From F22 sp963678855 (GTDB taxonomy: Bacteria; Bacteroidota; Bacteroidia; Bacteroidales; Bacteroidaceae): a DNA stretch of 64,000 bases. Each line of letters opens with the position of its first letter. Within the stretch, counting starts at the first letter, position 1. The notes below the pieces were generated by a model that was not told the DNA's origin, made no database searches, and saw only the letters and a program-made list of their open reading frames with translations. The stretch covers positions 62,001-126,000 of the forward strand of contig OY787448.1 of NCBI GenBank assembly GCA_963678855.1, given 5' to 3'. Shown here piece by piece: positions 40,615 through 49,086 of the stretch. The position numbers and the translations under genes are program-made.

Positions 40615-42736
40615 AGATATAGAAGGCGTTATCAACACCTTCGGCATGCAAAACAAAGAGTTTTACTCAGAAAACACCGTAAAGCGTGTAGCTGCCAGCC
40701 TTGAAAAGGCCGGCCATAACGTAGCAGTACTCGATGGCAATAAGCAGATTATCGAGCGGCTAGAAAACTTCATGCCTCGCGTCGTAGAAGGCGAACAGAT
40801 GGGCATGATCTTCAACATGGCCTACGGCATACAAGGCGAAAGCCGCTATACGCACATCCCTTCTATGCTCGAAATGCTAGGCATTCCCTACGTCGGTTCC
40901 TCGCCATCGGGCCACGCCTTAGCACTCGACAAAGTATTGACCAAAATCATCTGGAAGAACAACAACCTGCCGACCCCCGACTTTTGGGTATTCAACAACG
41001 CTGAGGAAGACCTCTCTACGGTCAAATATCCTGTGATTGTCAAACCAAAAATGGAAAGCGTCTCTTTTGGTCTTAAAGTTGTGTACAACGACGAAGACCT
41101 GCGCGAAGCCATCCACTTCATCGTTACCGAGTTTGACCAGCAAGCCCTCGTCGAGCAGTTTGTTCGAGGCCGTGAATTTTGTGTAGGCATCTTGGGCAAC
41201 TCGCCTGTAGAAACTTTCCCTGTGTTGGAAATTGATCTAGAAGGCGACCCCGATGCCATTCAAACAGTCGATGACAAGAAGCACAAGCCAAAACGCAAAT
41301 TGTGCCCAGCACCTTTGGACGACACCTTGGCACAAGAGATGCAACGTCTAAGTATCGAAGCCTTCAAAGCTTTGAACCTGCGCGATTTTGCTCGTGTAGA
41401 CATCCGCTTGGATGAAGACGGCACCATCTACTTGCTTGAGATCAACTCCATGGCCAGCCTTGGTGAAACTGGTTCTTATCCAGCCGCTGCTAAAGTGGCT
41501 GGTTACAGCTACGAAAATTTGGTCAATAAGATGCTTGATGTAGCCTCTATCCGCTACTTTTCAGGCACCCTTATGACACAGCTTCCAGGCGAAGGTCAAG
41601 TCATCAAGACTCCTATGTCTACCCGTCTTCGCACCTTCTTGAAAGCTCGTCAGAGCCAGAGCGAGAAGCTGCTTAAGAAGCTTGTAGATGCCAACACCCA
41701 CGTACGCAATGTACCTGGGGTTAACCTCTGTAGCGAATTGATAGGCAACGAACTCAGCCAGTTGGGATTTACTCAAGAAGTACATCCCCAGCTCGAAGTC
41801 GGTAACATCCTGTATTTCAGCAACTCGTTTGACCAAAAGATAGATACCCTTATTTTGATGTCGATCGACAATAAGGTATCCTTGGCCAAGCACGAAAACT
41901 ACAGCATGCACGACCAATACCTCGAAGGCACTGGCGTGTGGGAAAACAAAGGCGGTATCGCCATTGTTATCTCCGCTTTGCAAGGCCTGCGTTTTGTACG
42001 CCAATTGAAAAAGCAAAAGATAGGCATCCTGCTCACTACCGATTCGTCGATCGATGGTAAATATGCCCGCAGCATCATTCGTCAGAAAGCCGATTTGGCC
42101 AAGCGCATCTTGTCGGTTAGCGGCTCGTCCAAAAATGGAGGGCTCATCCTGTCTCGTTCAGGTTCCGCCGCCTACCAATACGAGTCTAAGCTTATCGACA
42201 CCCGCATGTCGGAGAATATCTCGACCATGGCCACGCAGTTTAACCGCACTTTGGCCAATATCTCTGATATTTCGCGCAACGACCCCGACAATTTGATTGC
42301 ACCATACAATATCCAGTTTGATAGCAACATCTTCAGAGAGTCGGCACATGGTTCGGCTGGTATCAGTGTACGTTTCAATAGCCAGAGTCAGCTCGAAGCC
42401 ATTGAAATCAAGCTCAAAAAACTGATCACCGTGCAGAAGCGCAATAAGATCTACCAAGTTCAGTTTGAAGGCGGCATGAAGCGTCCAGCGATGGAAGCCA
42501 GCGAGCAAACCGAGCAATGGTATGAGCAGATACAAAATATCGCACAGCATGTCGATATCCGTGTGACCAAGAAGCACCGCTGGAGTTCGGCCGACATCTG
42601 CCATATATCCAAACAGATGCCCAAGATTGATGGTCTAGGGCCAGTAGGTGAGTTTCTCCCATCCAACAACGAACGCATATTGCGTCATAGCTTGGTGGAG
42701 CGCGCCCTACTGCTAGCCCTTGTGCTCAACAAGTAG
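40589..42736 (+). CDS. D-Ala-D-Ala-ligase-like ATP-grasp fused to a degenerate M20-like domain
   Basis: 715 residues. Residues 1-315 are an ATP-grasp of the Ddl kind: GMIFNMAYGIQGESRYTHIP, MLGIPYVGSSPSGHALALDK, KYPVIVKPKMESVSFG, RDFARVDIRLDEDGTIYLLE, INSMASLGETGSYP (metal Glu and Asn kept). Residues about 345-715 have the M20 peptidase layout but with the metal ligands changed: MSIDNKV where GHxDxV is expected (His lost), GTGVWENKGGIA (Asp to Glu), TTDSSIDG where DEE is expected (both Glu lost), and no C-terminal His. The first half should ligate an amino acid or peptide using ATP; the second is probably a substrate-binding pseudopeptidase. Last gene of the three-gene operon. Confidence 0.85.
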   Translation: MKVAIIYNKDIEGVINTFGMQNKEFYSENTVKRVAASLEKAGHNVAVLDGNKQIIERLENFMPRVVEGEQMGMIFNMAYGIQGESRYTHIPSMLEMLGIPYVGSSPSGHALALDKVLTKIIWKNNNLPTPDFWVFNNAEEDLSTVKYPVIVKPKMESVSFGLKVVYNDEDLREAIHFIVTEFDQQALVEQFVRGREFCVGILGNSPVETFPVLEIDLEGDPDAIQTVDDKKHKPKRKLCPAPLDDTLAQEMQRLSIEAFKALNLRDFARVDIRLDEDGTIYLLEINSMASLGETGSYPAAAKVAGYSYENLVNKMLDVASIRYFSGTLMTQLPGEGQVIKTPMSTRLRTFLKARQSQSEKLLKKLVDANTHVRNVPGVNLCSELIGNELSQLGFTQEVHPQLEVGNILYFSNSFDQKIDTLILMSIDNKVSLAKHENYSMHDQYLEGTGVWENKGGIAIVISALQGLRFVRQLKKQKIGILLTTDSSIDGKYARSIIRQKADLAKRILSVSGSSKNGGLILSRSGSAAYQYESKLIDTRMSENISTMATQFNRTLANISDISRNDPDNLIAPYNIQFDSNIFRESAHGSAGISVRFNSQSQLEAIEIKLKKLITVQKRNKIYQVQFEGGMKRPAMEASEQTEQWYEQIQNIAQHVDIRVTKKHRWSSADICHISKQMPKIDGLGPVGEFLPSNNERILRHSLVERALLLALVLNK

Positions 42737-42774
42737 TATTCTAATCATATACCTTGCTTATTTTTTGATTGTAG

Positions 42775-42812
42775 TATCCTAATCACGAAGAAATTTGTGG
42801 TTAGGATATTTT
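42775..42812 (+). terminator. Terminator of the ATP-grasp operon
   Basis: 12-base stem (42775-42786 with 42797-42808, one G-U type pair) followed by TTTTGTTT. The stretch to 42948 contains a run of nine T but no clear promoter. Confidence 0.7.
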
Positions 42813-42948
42813 GTTTAAAACATATATACATTTCATGCCGTTGAGATGTTAAATTACTTCGAAACATTACAATCACGAGTATTTTCATTAGGCAGTATGC
42901 CTTTTTTTTTATATTTTAGACTGCTTAATCACAAATACCATAACGTTA

Positions 42949-44640
42949 ATGACGTACCGTTTACCCTTGTTATTGAGTTATCTGCTGATAACCAGTATAC
43001 TGACCGCTTCTTATGCTGCACCCCAAAGAATAGGAATCGTAGACAAAGGCACGCCTTATTTAATATGTAAAGATAGTACCTATTCAGGCTGTTTTGGTCA
43101 AGTTGCTCAGCTTCTGCAAGTCGCAGTGCCTGAGGCTCCTTGCTATGTGACTGGTAGCGAAGACCAACTGATAACCTTACTAAAACAAGGAGAAGTCGAT
43201 TATGTCGTGGGCGTCAATCTTCAGACAAACGACTTACAAGTACTTAGCACCGTCTCGTTTCTCCAAGAAAAAGAAAACGACAAAGAAGTGCGCTATGGAG
43301 TAGTCACCACTCTCGACAATGTCCAGTTGTTTTACACCCTCAATAACACCCTTGCCCAGCTCAACAACAGTGGCGAGATGGACACCCTGACCAGCCAGTG
43401 GATTCAAAACAAAGTGATTGAACCCCATGCACAGATGGAATCAGTCCTCCATGCATTCCGTATCGGTTTGATTGTTGCCGTATTTGCCCTAAGTATCCTC
43501 ATTATCTACCTGCTTGTCTATTATCGATTAGAAAAGCGCAAGCGTCGATATGTAGTCAAATTGATGGATAATCTTCCACAACCCTTGGCAGTTATGCATA
43601 AAGAGAACGGAAAACTCAAGTACCTATTTACCAATAGACTCCATCACGACGATGAAATCGTCAAAAAGTCGGCCACCACCTTAAGCGATGCTCAAGAATA
43701 TGTCGATAATTTATCTTTGTCCTACGACATGACCTTAGAGATGCAGCAACCAGTCTCTTTAGAAGACAAGCGTAGTACAGACCATCACTACATGCTCTAC
43801 CTTTCACCCTGCGTGTACAATGAACAACATGTAGTAGCCAAAACCATCTACAACATGCGTGAAGAGATGGACCTAGTACGCCAAGCCCAAGAGAGCGAGC
43901 AACAGATAGACCAATTTATTGAATCGATTAGTCATGAAGTACGCACACCACTCAACAGCATACTAGGATTCAGCCAGATGCTGCCAGAACTGCCAGTAGA
44001 AGACCGCGGTGAATTGATGAACATTATTGATGAAAAAAGCATCTTGCTCAATAAATTGATCTCTGAGTTGCTCCTGCTATCTCATATAGAAGGCGGTTTT
44101 TTATCGACTCAATACACGGACATCAATTTAGAAGAGTTGCTTCATGAGATTTTGGAACGTGAGCTTTTAAGTGCCCCTCACGCCCCCCATGAAGTACTCG
44201 TCCAACTCGACAAGCCAGCTTGCCCATTTGTGTTTAAAAGCGATGCCATGCTCTTGAAAGAGATGCTAGGAAGCGCTTTAAACAATGCGCTCAAATTTAC
44301 TTCTTCTGGTACAATCACGCTTGGTTATTTTCAACACGATTCTTATCTTTTTGTGTATATCAAAGACATGGGTTCTGGTATACACCTGTCTAATGTCAAA
44401 AAAATATTTGAGCCCTTTATGAAAGTCGACACTTTCACGCAAGGTACTGGTCTTGGCATGTCTTTAATGAAACAAATAGCCATAATCTTGGAAGCACAGA
44501 TAGGTGTTTATTCAAAATACAAGCACGGCACCACCATTTTCTTCAGATGGCCCATCGACACCCAAACATGCACTACAAATTGTAGTCCCACAAACTCCCT
44601 ATTGATTGACGAAACGGATAAAGCCCTATGGATAGATTAA
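42949..44640 (+). CDS. Sensor histidine kinase with periplasmic solute-binding domain
   Basis: 563 residues: signal peptide (to ASYAAPQ), an SBP_bac_3-like sensor (RIGIVDKGTPYLIC, LLKQGEVDYVVGV, LNNSGEMDTLTSQWI), one transmembrane helix (about 170-190), a PAS-like segment, HisKA with His329 (IESISHEVRTPLNSILGFSQ) and a complete ATPase domain: NALKFTSSG, KDMGSGI (one residue off DxGxG, Met for Thr) and GTGLGMSL. It should bind an amino acid or similar solute in the periplasm. Its end overlaps the start of the next gene by 13 bases, coupling it to a pseudokinase. No response regulator is adjacent. Confidence 0.92.
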   Translation: MTYRLPLLLSYLLITSILTASYAAPQRIGIVDKGTPYLICKDSTYSGCFGQVAQLLQVAVPEAPCYVTGSEDQLITLLKQGEVDYVVGVNLQTNDLQVLSTVSFLQEKENDKEVRYGVVTTLDNVQLFYTLNNTLAQLNNSGEMDTLTSQWIQNKVIEPHAQMESVLHAFRIGLIVAVFALSILIIYLLVYYRLEKRKRRYVVKLMDNLPQPLAVMHKENGKLKYLFTNRLHHDDEIVKKSATTLSDAQEYVDNLSLSYDMTLEMQQPVSLEDKRSTDHHYMLYLSPCVYNEQHVVAKTIYNMREEMDLVRQAQESEQQIDQFIESISHEVRTPLNSILGFSQMLPELPVEDRGELMNIIDEKSILLNKLISELLLLSHIEGGFLSTQYTDINLEELLHEILERELLSAPHAPHEVLVQLDKPACPFVFKSDAMLLKEMLGSALNNALKFTSSGTITLGYFQHDSYLFVYIKDMGSGIHLSNVKKIFEPFMKVDTFTQGTGLGMSLMKQIAIILEAQIGVYSKYKHGTTIFFRWPIDTQTCTTNCSPTNSLLIDETDKALWID

Positions 44641-46460
44641 CACCTTATACACAACGTTGGCTGCTTTGTTTTTTTATGAGCATAAGCATGATTCACATAT
44701 CTTGGTCTCAGCCAGCCCCAATCACCTGCACCGTTTCGGTTGAAAACCTCAAACCTCTAGTCTATACCGATAGTGTAGGGGATCTTCGTGGTGTGTACGT
44801 GTCACTTATGGATAGTGTTTTTCAACACACCGATATGACATATAGACTCAGTCTGCATACCGATGCCGATATTTTGGAAGACAGTTTCACCGTGGGCATT
44901 TTACCCTATTTTTTGATGAGTCAACTGGATAAAGACAATTTTGATCCCCGCGTTTTGTACACTTCTACCTACGGTTCAATGAGCAAATCAGGCAACACAA
45001 TGACCCTCTCCGCATTGAGTCAAAACACCATATCCGTACCCAATAAGGCCTACTTCATAAACGTGATGCACTCTCTCAGCTACCCAATAGATACCACTCG
45101 AGTACAGCAATATACAGATCTTGATAGTGCCATTGTCCAACTCCAAACTGGTCGCTGCGATGTGATATTGGCCGATTTTCGTATTCTTTCCTGGTACCGC
45201 AGTACTGGTTTAGTCAAAAATGTCACCATAAACCAGCTCAATGGCATGCCCTACATCTACTACTTTGTAACCACCAAGGCTAAATGTAGCCATTTGACTA
45301 GCATCATTGAGAAGAACATAGAAAATCTTCGTCGCAATGGTACTGTTGGTAAACTGTTTGATACCTATCTTCACAATCCTTATCAGCACCGTTATGATCA
45401 AGCTCTCAATAATATATTCATCTCCATAGGCATATGGGCTCTTGTTGTCATAGCTCTTATCTGGACCGTCAAGTTCTTTTTACGTCTCCGTAATCGAGAG
45501 CGTAAGATATTCAGTGAATTTACAGGACTGTTGATGAACTTGCCTCATGGCACCGCTATTTTCAAAGCAGGTCAGTCTAAGCCGATTTTGAACAATGATG
45601 TTTACGACTATTACCAGAGCAAACAAGCAGCAGGTGATGTGATCCATCTATCCGAACATTGGTCATATTTCGAGTACGATTACAAACCCTACTCAGTTGT
45701 ACTTCAACTAGATATCACATCTTTAGAAGTCGCTCGTTCGAAGTCAAAGAAATCCGCCTTGATGAAACGACGTTTTTTAGACAATGCCACCCAAGGCCTT
45801 AAAGTTCCTTTAAATGAGATCGTTCAGTCAGCAGCTAAGATAGTGAGTGAAGAAGATGAAAAGAAATTAAGAACTTATGCCGATGTTGTCGAAGACAACA
45901 CGCATAAATTGCTTCATCTTATAGATGACATACTCAACCTCTCTCAGCTTCAGGCCGATGCATCTAAAAATCGCAAGGCCCGCAAGTATGATTTTTACGA
46001 AGTCATCAATTATTTACAGACCGAGTTTGCCGACCATCTAGAATCCAATACATCTGTAGGTCACGCAGGCTTGCATATCACTTCCAATTTTACTACTTTG
46101 GAGTCTAATGTCGACCCTTCACGTGTGCGCCGTGTCATGAAAGATTTGATAAGCCATGCTTTAAGGCGTTCAGAATCAGGTCCTGTGCATGTTCATTTCG
46201 ACTTTGTTCTAGAAGATAGACGTATCGATATTGTCATTGAAGATGACAGTCCTGTCATCCCACCCGAAGACATCGCTCAGCTATTCAATCCATCCTTGGG
46301 TCATCATTATTCTATAGATAGCAGTTACTTGTTAGCTTTGAATATAGCTTATGCCATTATCGATCACATAGGAGGAACCATTCAAGTAGAGTCAGAACAA
46401 GGCAAAGGGACAAAAATAAGCATCAGTTCAAAAAGCAACCATATTGTACATTATAAGTAA
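44628..46460 (+). CDS. Kinase-like sensor without phospho-acceptor His (pseudo-histidine kinase)
   Basis: 610 residues with signal peptide, SBP_bac_3-like sensor (RGVYVSLMDSVFQHTDMTYR, LQTGRCDVILADFRI, LRRNGTVGKLFDTYL), a transmembrane helix (ISIGIWALVVIALIWTVKFF), and kinase-like helices. The HisKA block reads FLDNATQGLKVPLNEIVQSA: Gln389 stands where His is required and Gly follows instead of Glu. The N-box is LISHALRRSESG (Asn lost) and the G1 box is EDDSPVIPP (DxGxG lost); no GxGxG. It therefore cannot autophosphorylate. Same layout as its coupled upstream neighbour, so it most likely forms a heteromeric sensor with it. Confidence 0.85.
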   Translation: MDRLTPYTQRWLLCFFMSISMIHISWSQPAPITCTVSVENLKPLVYTDSVGDLRGVYVSLMDSVFQHTDMTYRLSLHTDADILEDSFTVGILPYFLMSQLDKDNFDPRVLYTSTYGSMSKSGNTMTLSALSQNTISVPNKAYFINVMHSLSYPIDTTRVQQYTDLDSAIVQLQTGRCDVILADFRILSWYRSTGLVKNVTINQLNGMPYIYYFVTTKAKCSHLTSIIEKNIENLRRNGTVGKLFDTYLHNPYQHRYDQALNNIFISIGIWALVVIALIWTVKFFLRLRNRERKIFSEFTGLLMNLPHGTAIFKAGQSKPILNNDVYDYYQSKQAAGDVIHLSEHWSYFEYDYKPYSVVLQLDITSLEVARSKSKKSALMKRRFLDNATQGLKVPLNEIVQSAAKIVSEEDEKKLRTYADVVEDNTHKLLHLIDDILNLSQLQADASKNRKARKYDFYEVINYLQTEFADHLESNTSVGHAGLHITSNFTTLESNVDPSRVRRVMKDLISHALRRSESGPVHVHFDFVLEDRRIDIVIEDDSPVIPPEDIAQLFNPSLGHHYSIDSSYLLALNIAYAIIDHIGGTIQVESEQGKGTKISISSKSNHIVHYK

Positions 46461-46466
46461 TCAAGC

Positions 46467-46502
46467 AATCGGGCCACACTTTGTCAATAGTGTGGCCCGA
46501 TT
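46467..46502. terminator. Bidirectional terminator
   Basis: Perfect 14-base stem (46467-46480 with 46489-46502), 8-base loop, between the pseudokinase and fcl, which converge. Confidence 0.85.
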
Positions 46503-46521
46503 ATAGTATAGAGTAAACCTC

Positions 46522-47655
46522 TTATTTCTTCATATCCTCCAGGTACCAGTCATACATTCTCTGTACCCCATCTTCGATTTCCACTTGATGCTTCCATCCA
46601 AGACCATTGAGCTTAGACACATCCGTAAGCTTACGCATCGTGCCATCAGGCTTAGAAGCATCCCATACGATAGCCCCTTCAAAGCCAATCACCTCCTGAA
46701 TACGCTCCGCAAGGCCCTTGATAGAGATCTCCTTACCCGTACCCACATTGATATGGCAATTGCGCACTTCAGGAATCTTATGACCCTCTGCATGCAGCTG
46801 TTCTGTCGTTTTGCCCTGAAGCTCTGCAGGAAGACCATTCAAGTCCGCAAAACTTACACGCTCCATCACGAATACACACGCATCCGCCATTTCCTCGCTC
46901 CATAAGAACTCACGCATTGGCTTACCAGACCCCCACAGCTCCACACGGTCGTTGAAGATACCATACTTCGCAAGCACTTCTGTCACTGCCTCTTGAGATG
47001 CCGCACCATCGATACCCTCTACAGGACGCTTGTGCAAGTCTTCCTCAATAGCCGCCCAGTCCTCGTTCATCAAGCATTTCGCTAGATAAATCTTACGGAT
47101 CATCGCAGGCAACACATGGCTACGCTCCAAGTGGAAGTTATCATTTGGACCATAAAGATTGGTCGGCATCACCGCAATATAGTCCGTGCCATACTGCATA
47201 TTGATACTCTCACACATCTTCAATCCCGCAATCTTCGAAATCGCATACGGCTCATTCGTGTACTCCAGCGGTGAAGTCAACAACGAATCCTCCGTCATCG
47301 GCTGCGGCGCATTCTTCGGATAGATACACGTACTACCCAAGAAACACAACTTCTTCACCCCATGCTTATGCGACTCACCGATTACATTTTGCTGAATCTG
47401 CAAGTTCTTGTAGATAAAATCCGCACGGAAGATATTGTTCGCCATAATACCACCCACAAAGGCAGCCGCAAGGAACACATACTCCGGCTTTTCTTCCTCG
47501 AAGAACTTCGCCACAGCAGCACCATCTAGAAGATCCATCTCCGCATGCGTACGACCGATCAAATTCGTGTACCCCTTGCCCTCTAGATTCTTCCAAATTG
47601 CCGACCCCACGAGTCCACGGTGGCCAGCAATATATATCTTACTATCTTTATTCAT
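46522..47655 (-). CDS. fcl: GDP-L-fucose synthase
   Basis: 377 residues, extended short-chain dehydrogenase: GHRGLVGSAIWKNL nucleotide site, GSTCIYPKNAPQPM, and YxxxK in NEPYAISKIAG. Longer than the 320-residue enterobacterial enzyme because of an insertion around residues 200-240 (EDWAAIEEDLHKRPVEGIDG), as in Bacteroides homologues. It makes GDP-fucose from the GMD product for glycan or glycoprotein fucosylation. It follows gmd by 28 bases. Confidence 0.96.
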   Translation of the reverse strand: MNKDSKIYIAGHRGLVGSAIWKNLEGKGYTNLIGRTHAEMDLLDGAAVAKFFEEEKPEYVFLAAAFVGGIMANNIFRADFIYKNLQIQQNVIGESHKHGVKKLCFLGSTCIYPKNAPQPMTEDSLLTSPLEYTNEPYAISKIAGLKMCESINMQYGTDYIAVMPTNLYGPNDNFHLERSHVLPAMIRKIYLAKCLMNEDWAAIEEDLHKRPVEGIDGAASQEAVTEVLAKYGIFNDRVELWGSGKPMREFLWSEEMADACVFVMERVSFADLNGLPAELQGKTTEQLHAEGHKIPEVRNCHINVGTGKEISIKGLAERIQEVIGFEGAIVWDASKPDGTMRKLTDVSKLNGLGWKHQVEIEDGVQRMYDWYLEDMKK

Positions 47656-47683
47656 AGTTTTATTCTAAAACGAGTAGGGGAGA

Positions 47684-48751
47684 TTACTTACTATACTCTA
47701 GCTCCACCTTTTTCATATCATGCACCACCATGATTCTGATCAACTCTTTAAAAGACGTTTGCGTTGGATTCCATCCCAGTGTAGTACGTGCCTTTGTAGG
47801 ATTACCAAGCAATTGTTCTACCTCAGCAGGACGGAAATACTTAGGATCTACCTCCACAAGCACCTTACCAGTCGCCACATCGATGCCCTTTTCATCTACA
47901 CCCTCACCTTCCCAGCGAAGCTCGATACCCGCTTCTGCAAAAGAAAGCGTAGTAAACTCACGTACCGTATGCATTTCACCAGTTGCAATCACAAAATCCT
48001 CTGGCACATCGTGTTGAAGCATCAACCACATACACTCCACATAGTCCTTCGCATACCCCCAGTCACGCTTAGCATCCATATTACCAAGGTACAGTTTATC
48101 TTGATACCCCTGCTTGATACGCGCCGTAGCTAGTGTAATCTTACGCGTTACGAAAGTTTCGCCACGACGCTCACTCTCATGATTAAACAAGATCCCGTTT
48201 ACCGCAAACATATCGTACGACTCACGATAGTTCTTCGTAATCCAGAAACCATATTGCTTAGCCACCCCATATGGGCTACGAGGATAGAAAGGAGTGGTCT
48301 CACTTTGAGGCACCTCCTGCACCTTACCAAACAATTCAGAAGTTGATGCTTGATAGATGCGGCATTTCTTCTCCATACCAAGGATACGTACCGCCTCCAA
48401 AAGACGCAAAGGTCCTATAGCATCGGTATCCGCAGTATATTCAGGCACATCAAAAGACACCTTCACGTGACTCTGCGCCGCCAAGTTGTATATTTCATCT
48501 GGTTGCGTGATTTGAAGAATACGAACCAAAGAACTTGAATCCGTCATATCCCCATAATGCAAGTTAATAGCCCGCTTTTGGTGCATATCACGAACCCATT
48601 CTGTCAAATATAAATGTTCAATACGTCCTGTATTGAATGATGAAGAACGACGGATGATTCCGTGTACTTCATATCCTTTCTCGATCAAGAACTCTGCTAG
48701 AAATGAGCCATCTTGACCAGTTATTCCTGTTATAAGTGCTACTTTACTCAT
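47684..48751 (-). CDS. gmd: GDP-mannose 4,6-dehydratase
   Basis: 355 residues: ALITGITGQDGSFLAEFL, RRSSSFNTGRIEHLY, catalytic Thr/Glu block ASTSELFGKVQEVPQ, YPRSPYGVAKQYGFW (Tyr-xxx-Lys) and LFNHESERRGETFVTRKI. First step from GDP-mannose to GDP-fucose. First gene of the gmd-fcl pair, interrupting the run of sensor kinases on the opposite strand. Confidence 0.97.
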   Translation of the reverse strand: MSKVALITGITGQDGSFLAEFLIEKGYEVHGIIRRSSSFNTGRIEHLYLTEWVRDMHQKRAINLHYGDMTDSSSLVRILQITQPDEIYNLAAQSHVKVSFDVPEYTADTDAIGPLRLLEAVRILGMEKKCRIYQASTSELFGKVQEVPQSETTPFYPRSPYGVAKQYGFWITKNYRESYDMFAVNGILFNHESERRGETFVTRKITLATARIKQGYQDKLYLGNMDAKRDWGYAKDYVECMWLMLQHDVPEDFVIATGEMHTVREFTTLSFAEAGIELRWEGEGVDEKGIDVATGKVLVEVDPKYFRPAEVEQLLGNPTKARTTLGWNPTQTSFKELIRIMVVHDMKKVELEYSK

Positions 48752-49086
48752 TGAATCTGTTGATTAAGTTGATAAAAGTTGCTGCAATATACATATAATT
48801 TCTGTAATAATGCGTCCATACCTTCGTTCATTCTTGTTAAATGTCATCCCTCGCCAAGCAATCATTCGATCCAATGATTACTTCTAATCCCGATTCTTGT
48901 AAAAAGTGATTATGTAATCTATTTCGATAAATAATGTACAACTTTATACACAATATAGACTAATCGCAACTAAACATACCCAATACATCCAAATCAGCTT
49001 CCATAAAGTCTTTTGTTTGTTTCATTTATTGCTAAATTTGTGGCAACAAAAGCAGTTGTTTACTATCACGTATTAGTCAGGCGTAT
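48752..49086. other. Intergenic region between divergent gmd and kinase genes
   Basis: No gene is seen in these 335 bases. AATCATT-cgatcc-AATGATT (48860-48879) is a short inverted repeat, possibly an operator. A -7 element TAAATTTG lies at 49033-49040, 46 bases before the kinase-like gene, with a TTG 17 bases upstream (shorter than usual). Confidence 0.5.

Noticed and set aside
41600..42736. Active M20 peptidase in the ATP-grasp fusion
   Set aside because: The layout fits M20, but the metal-binding His, bridging Asp and both catalytic/metal Glu are replaced.
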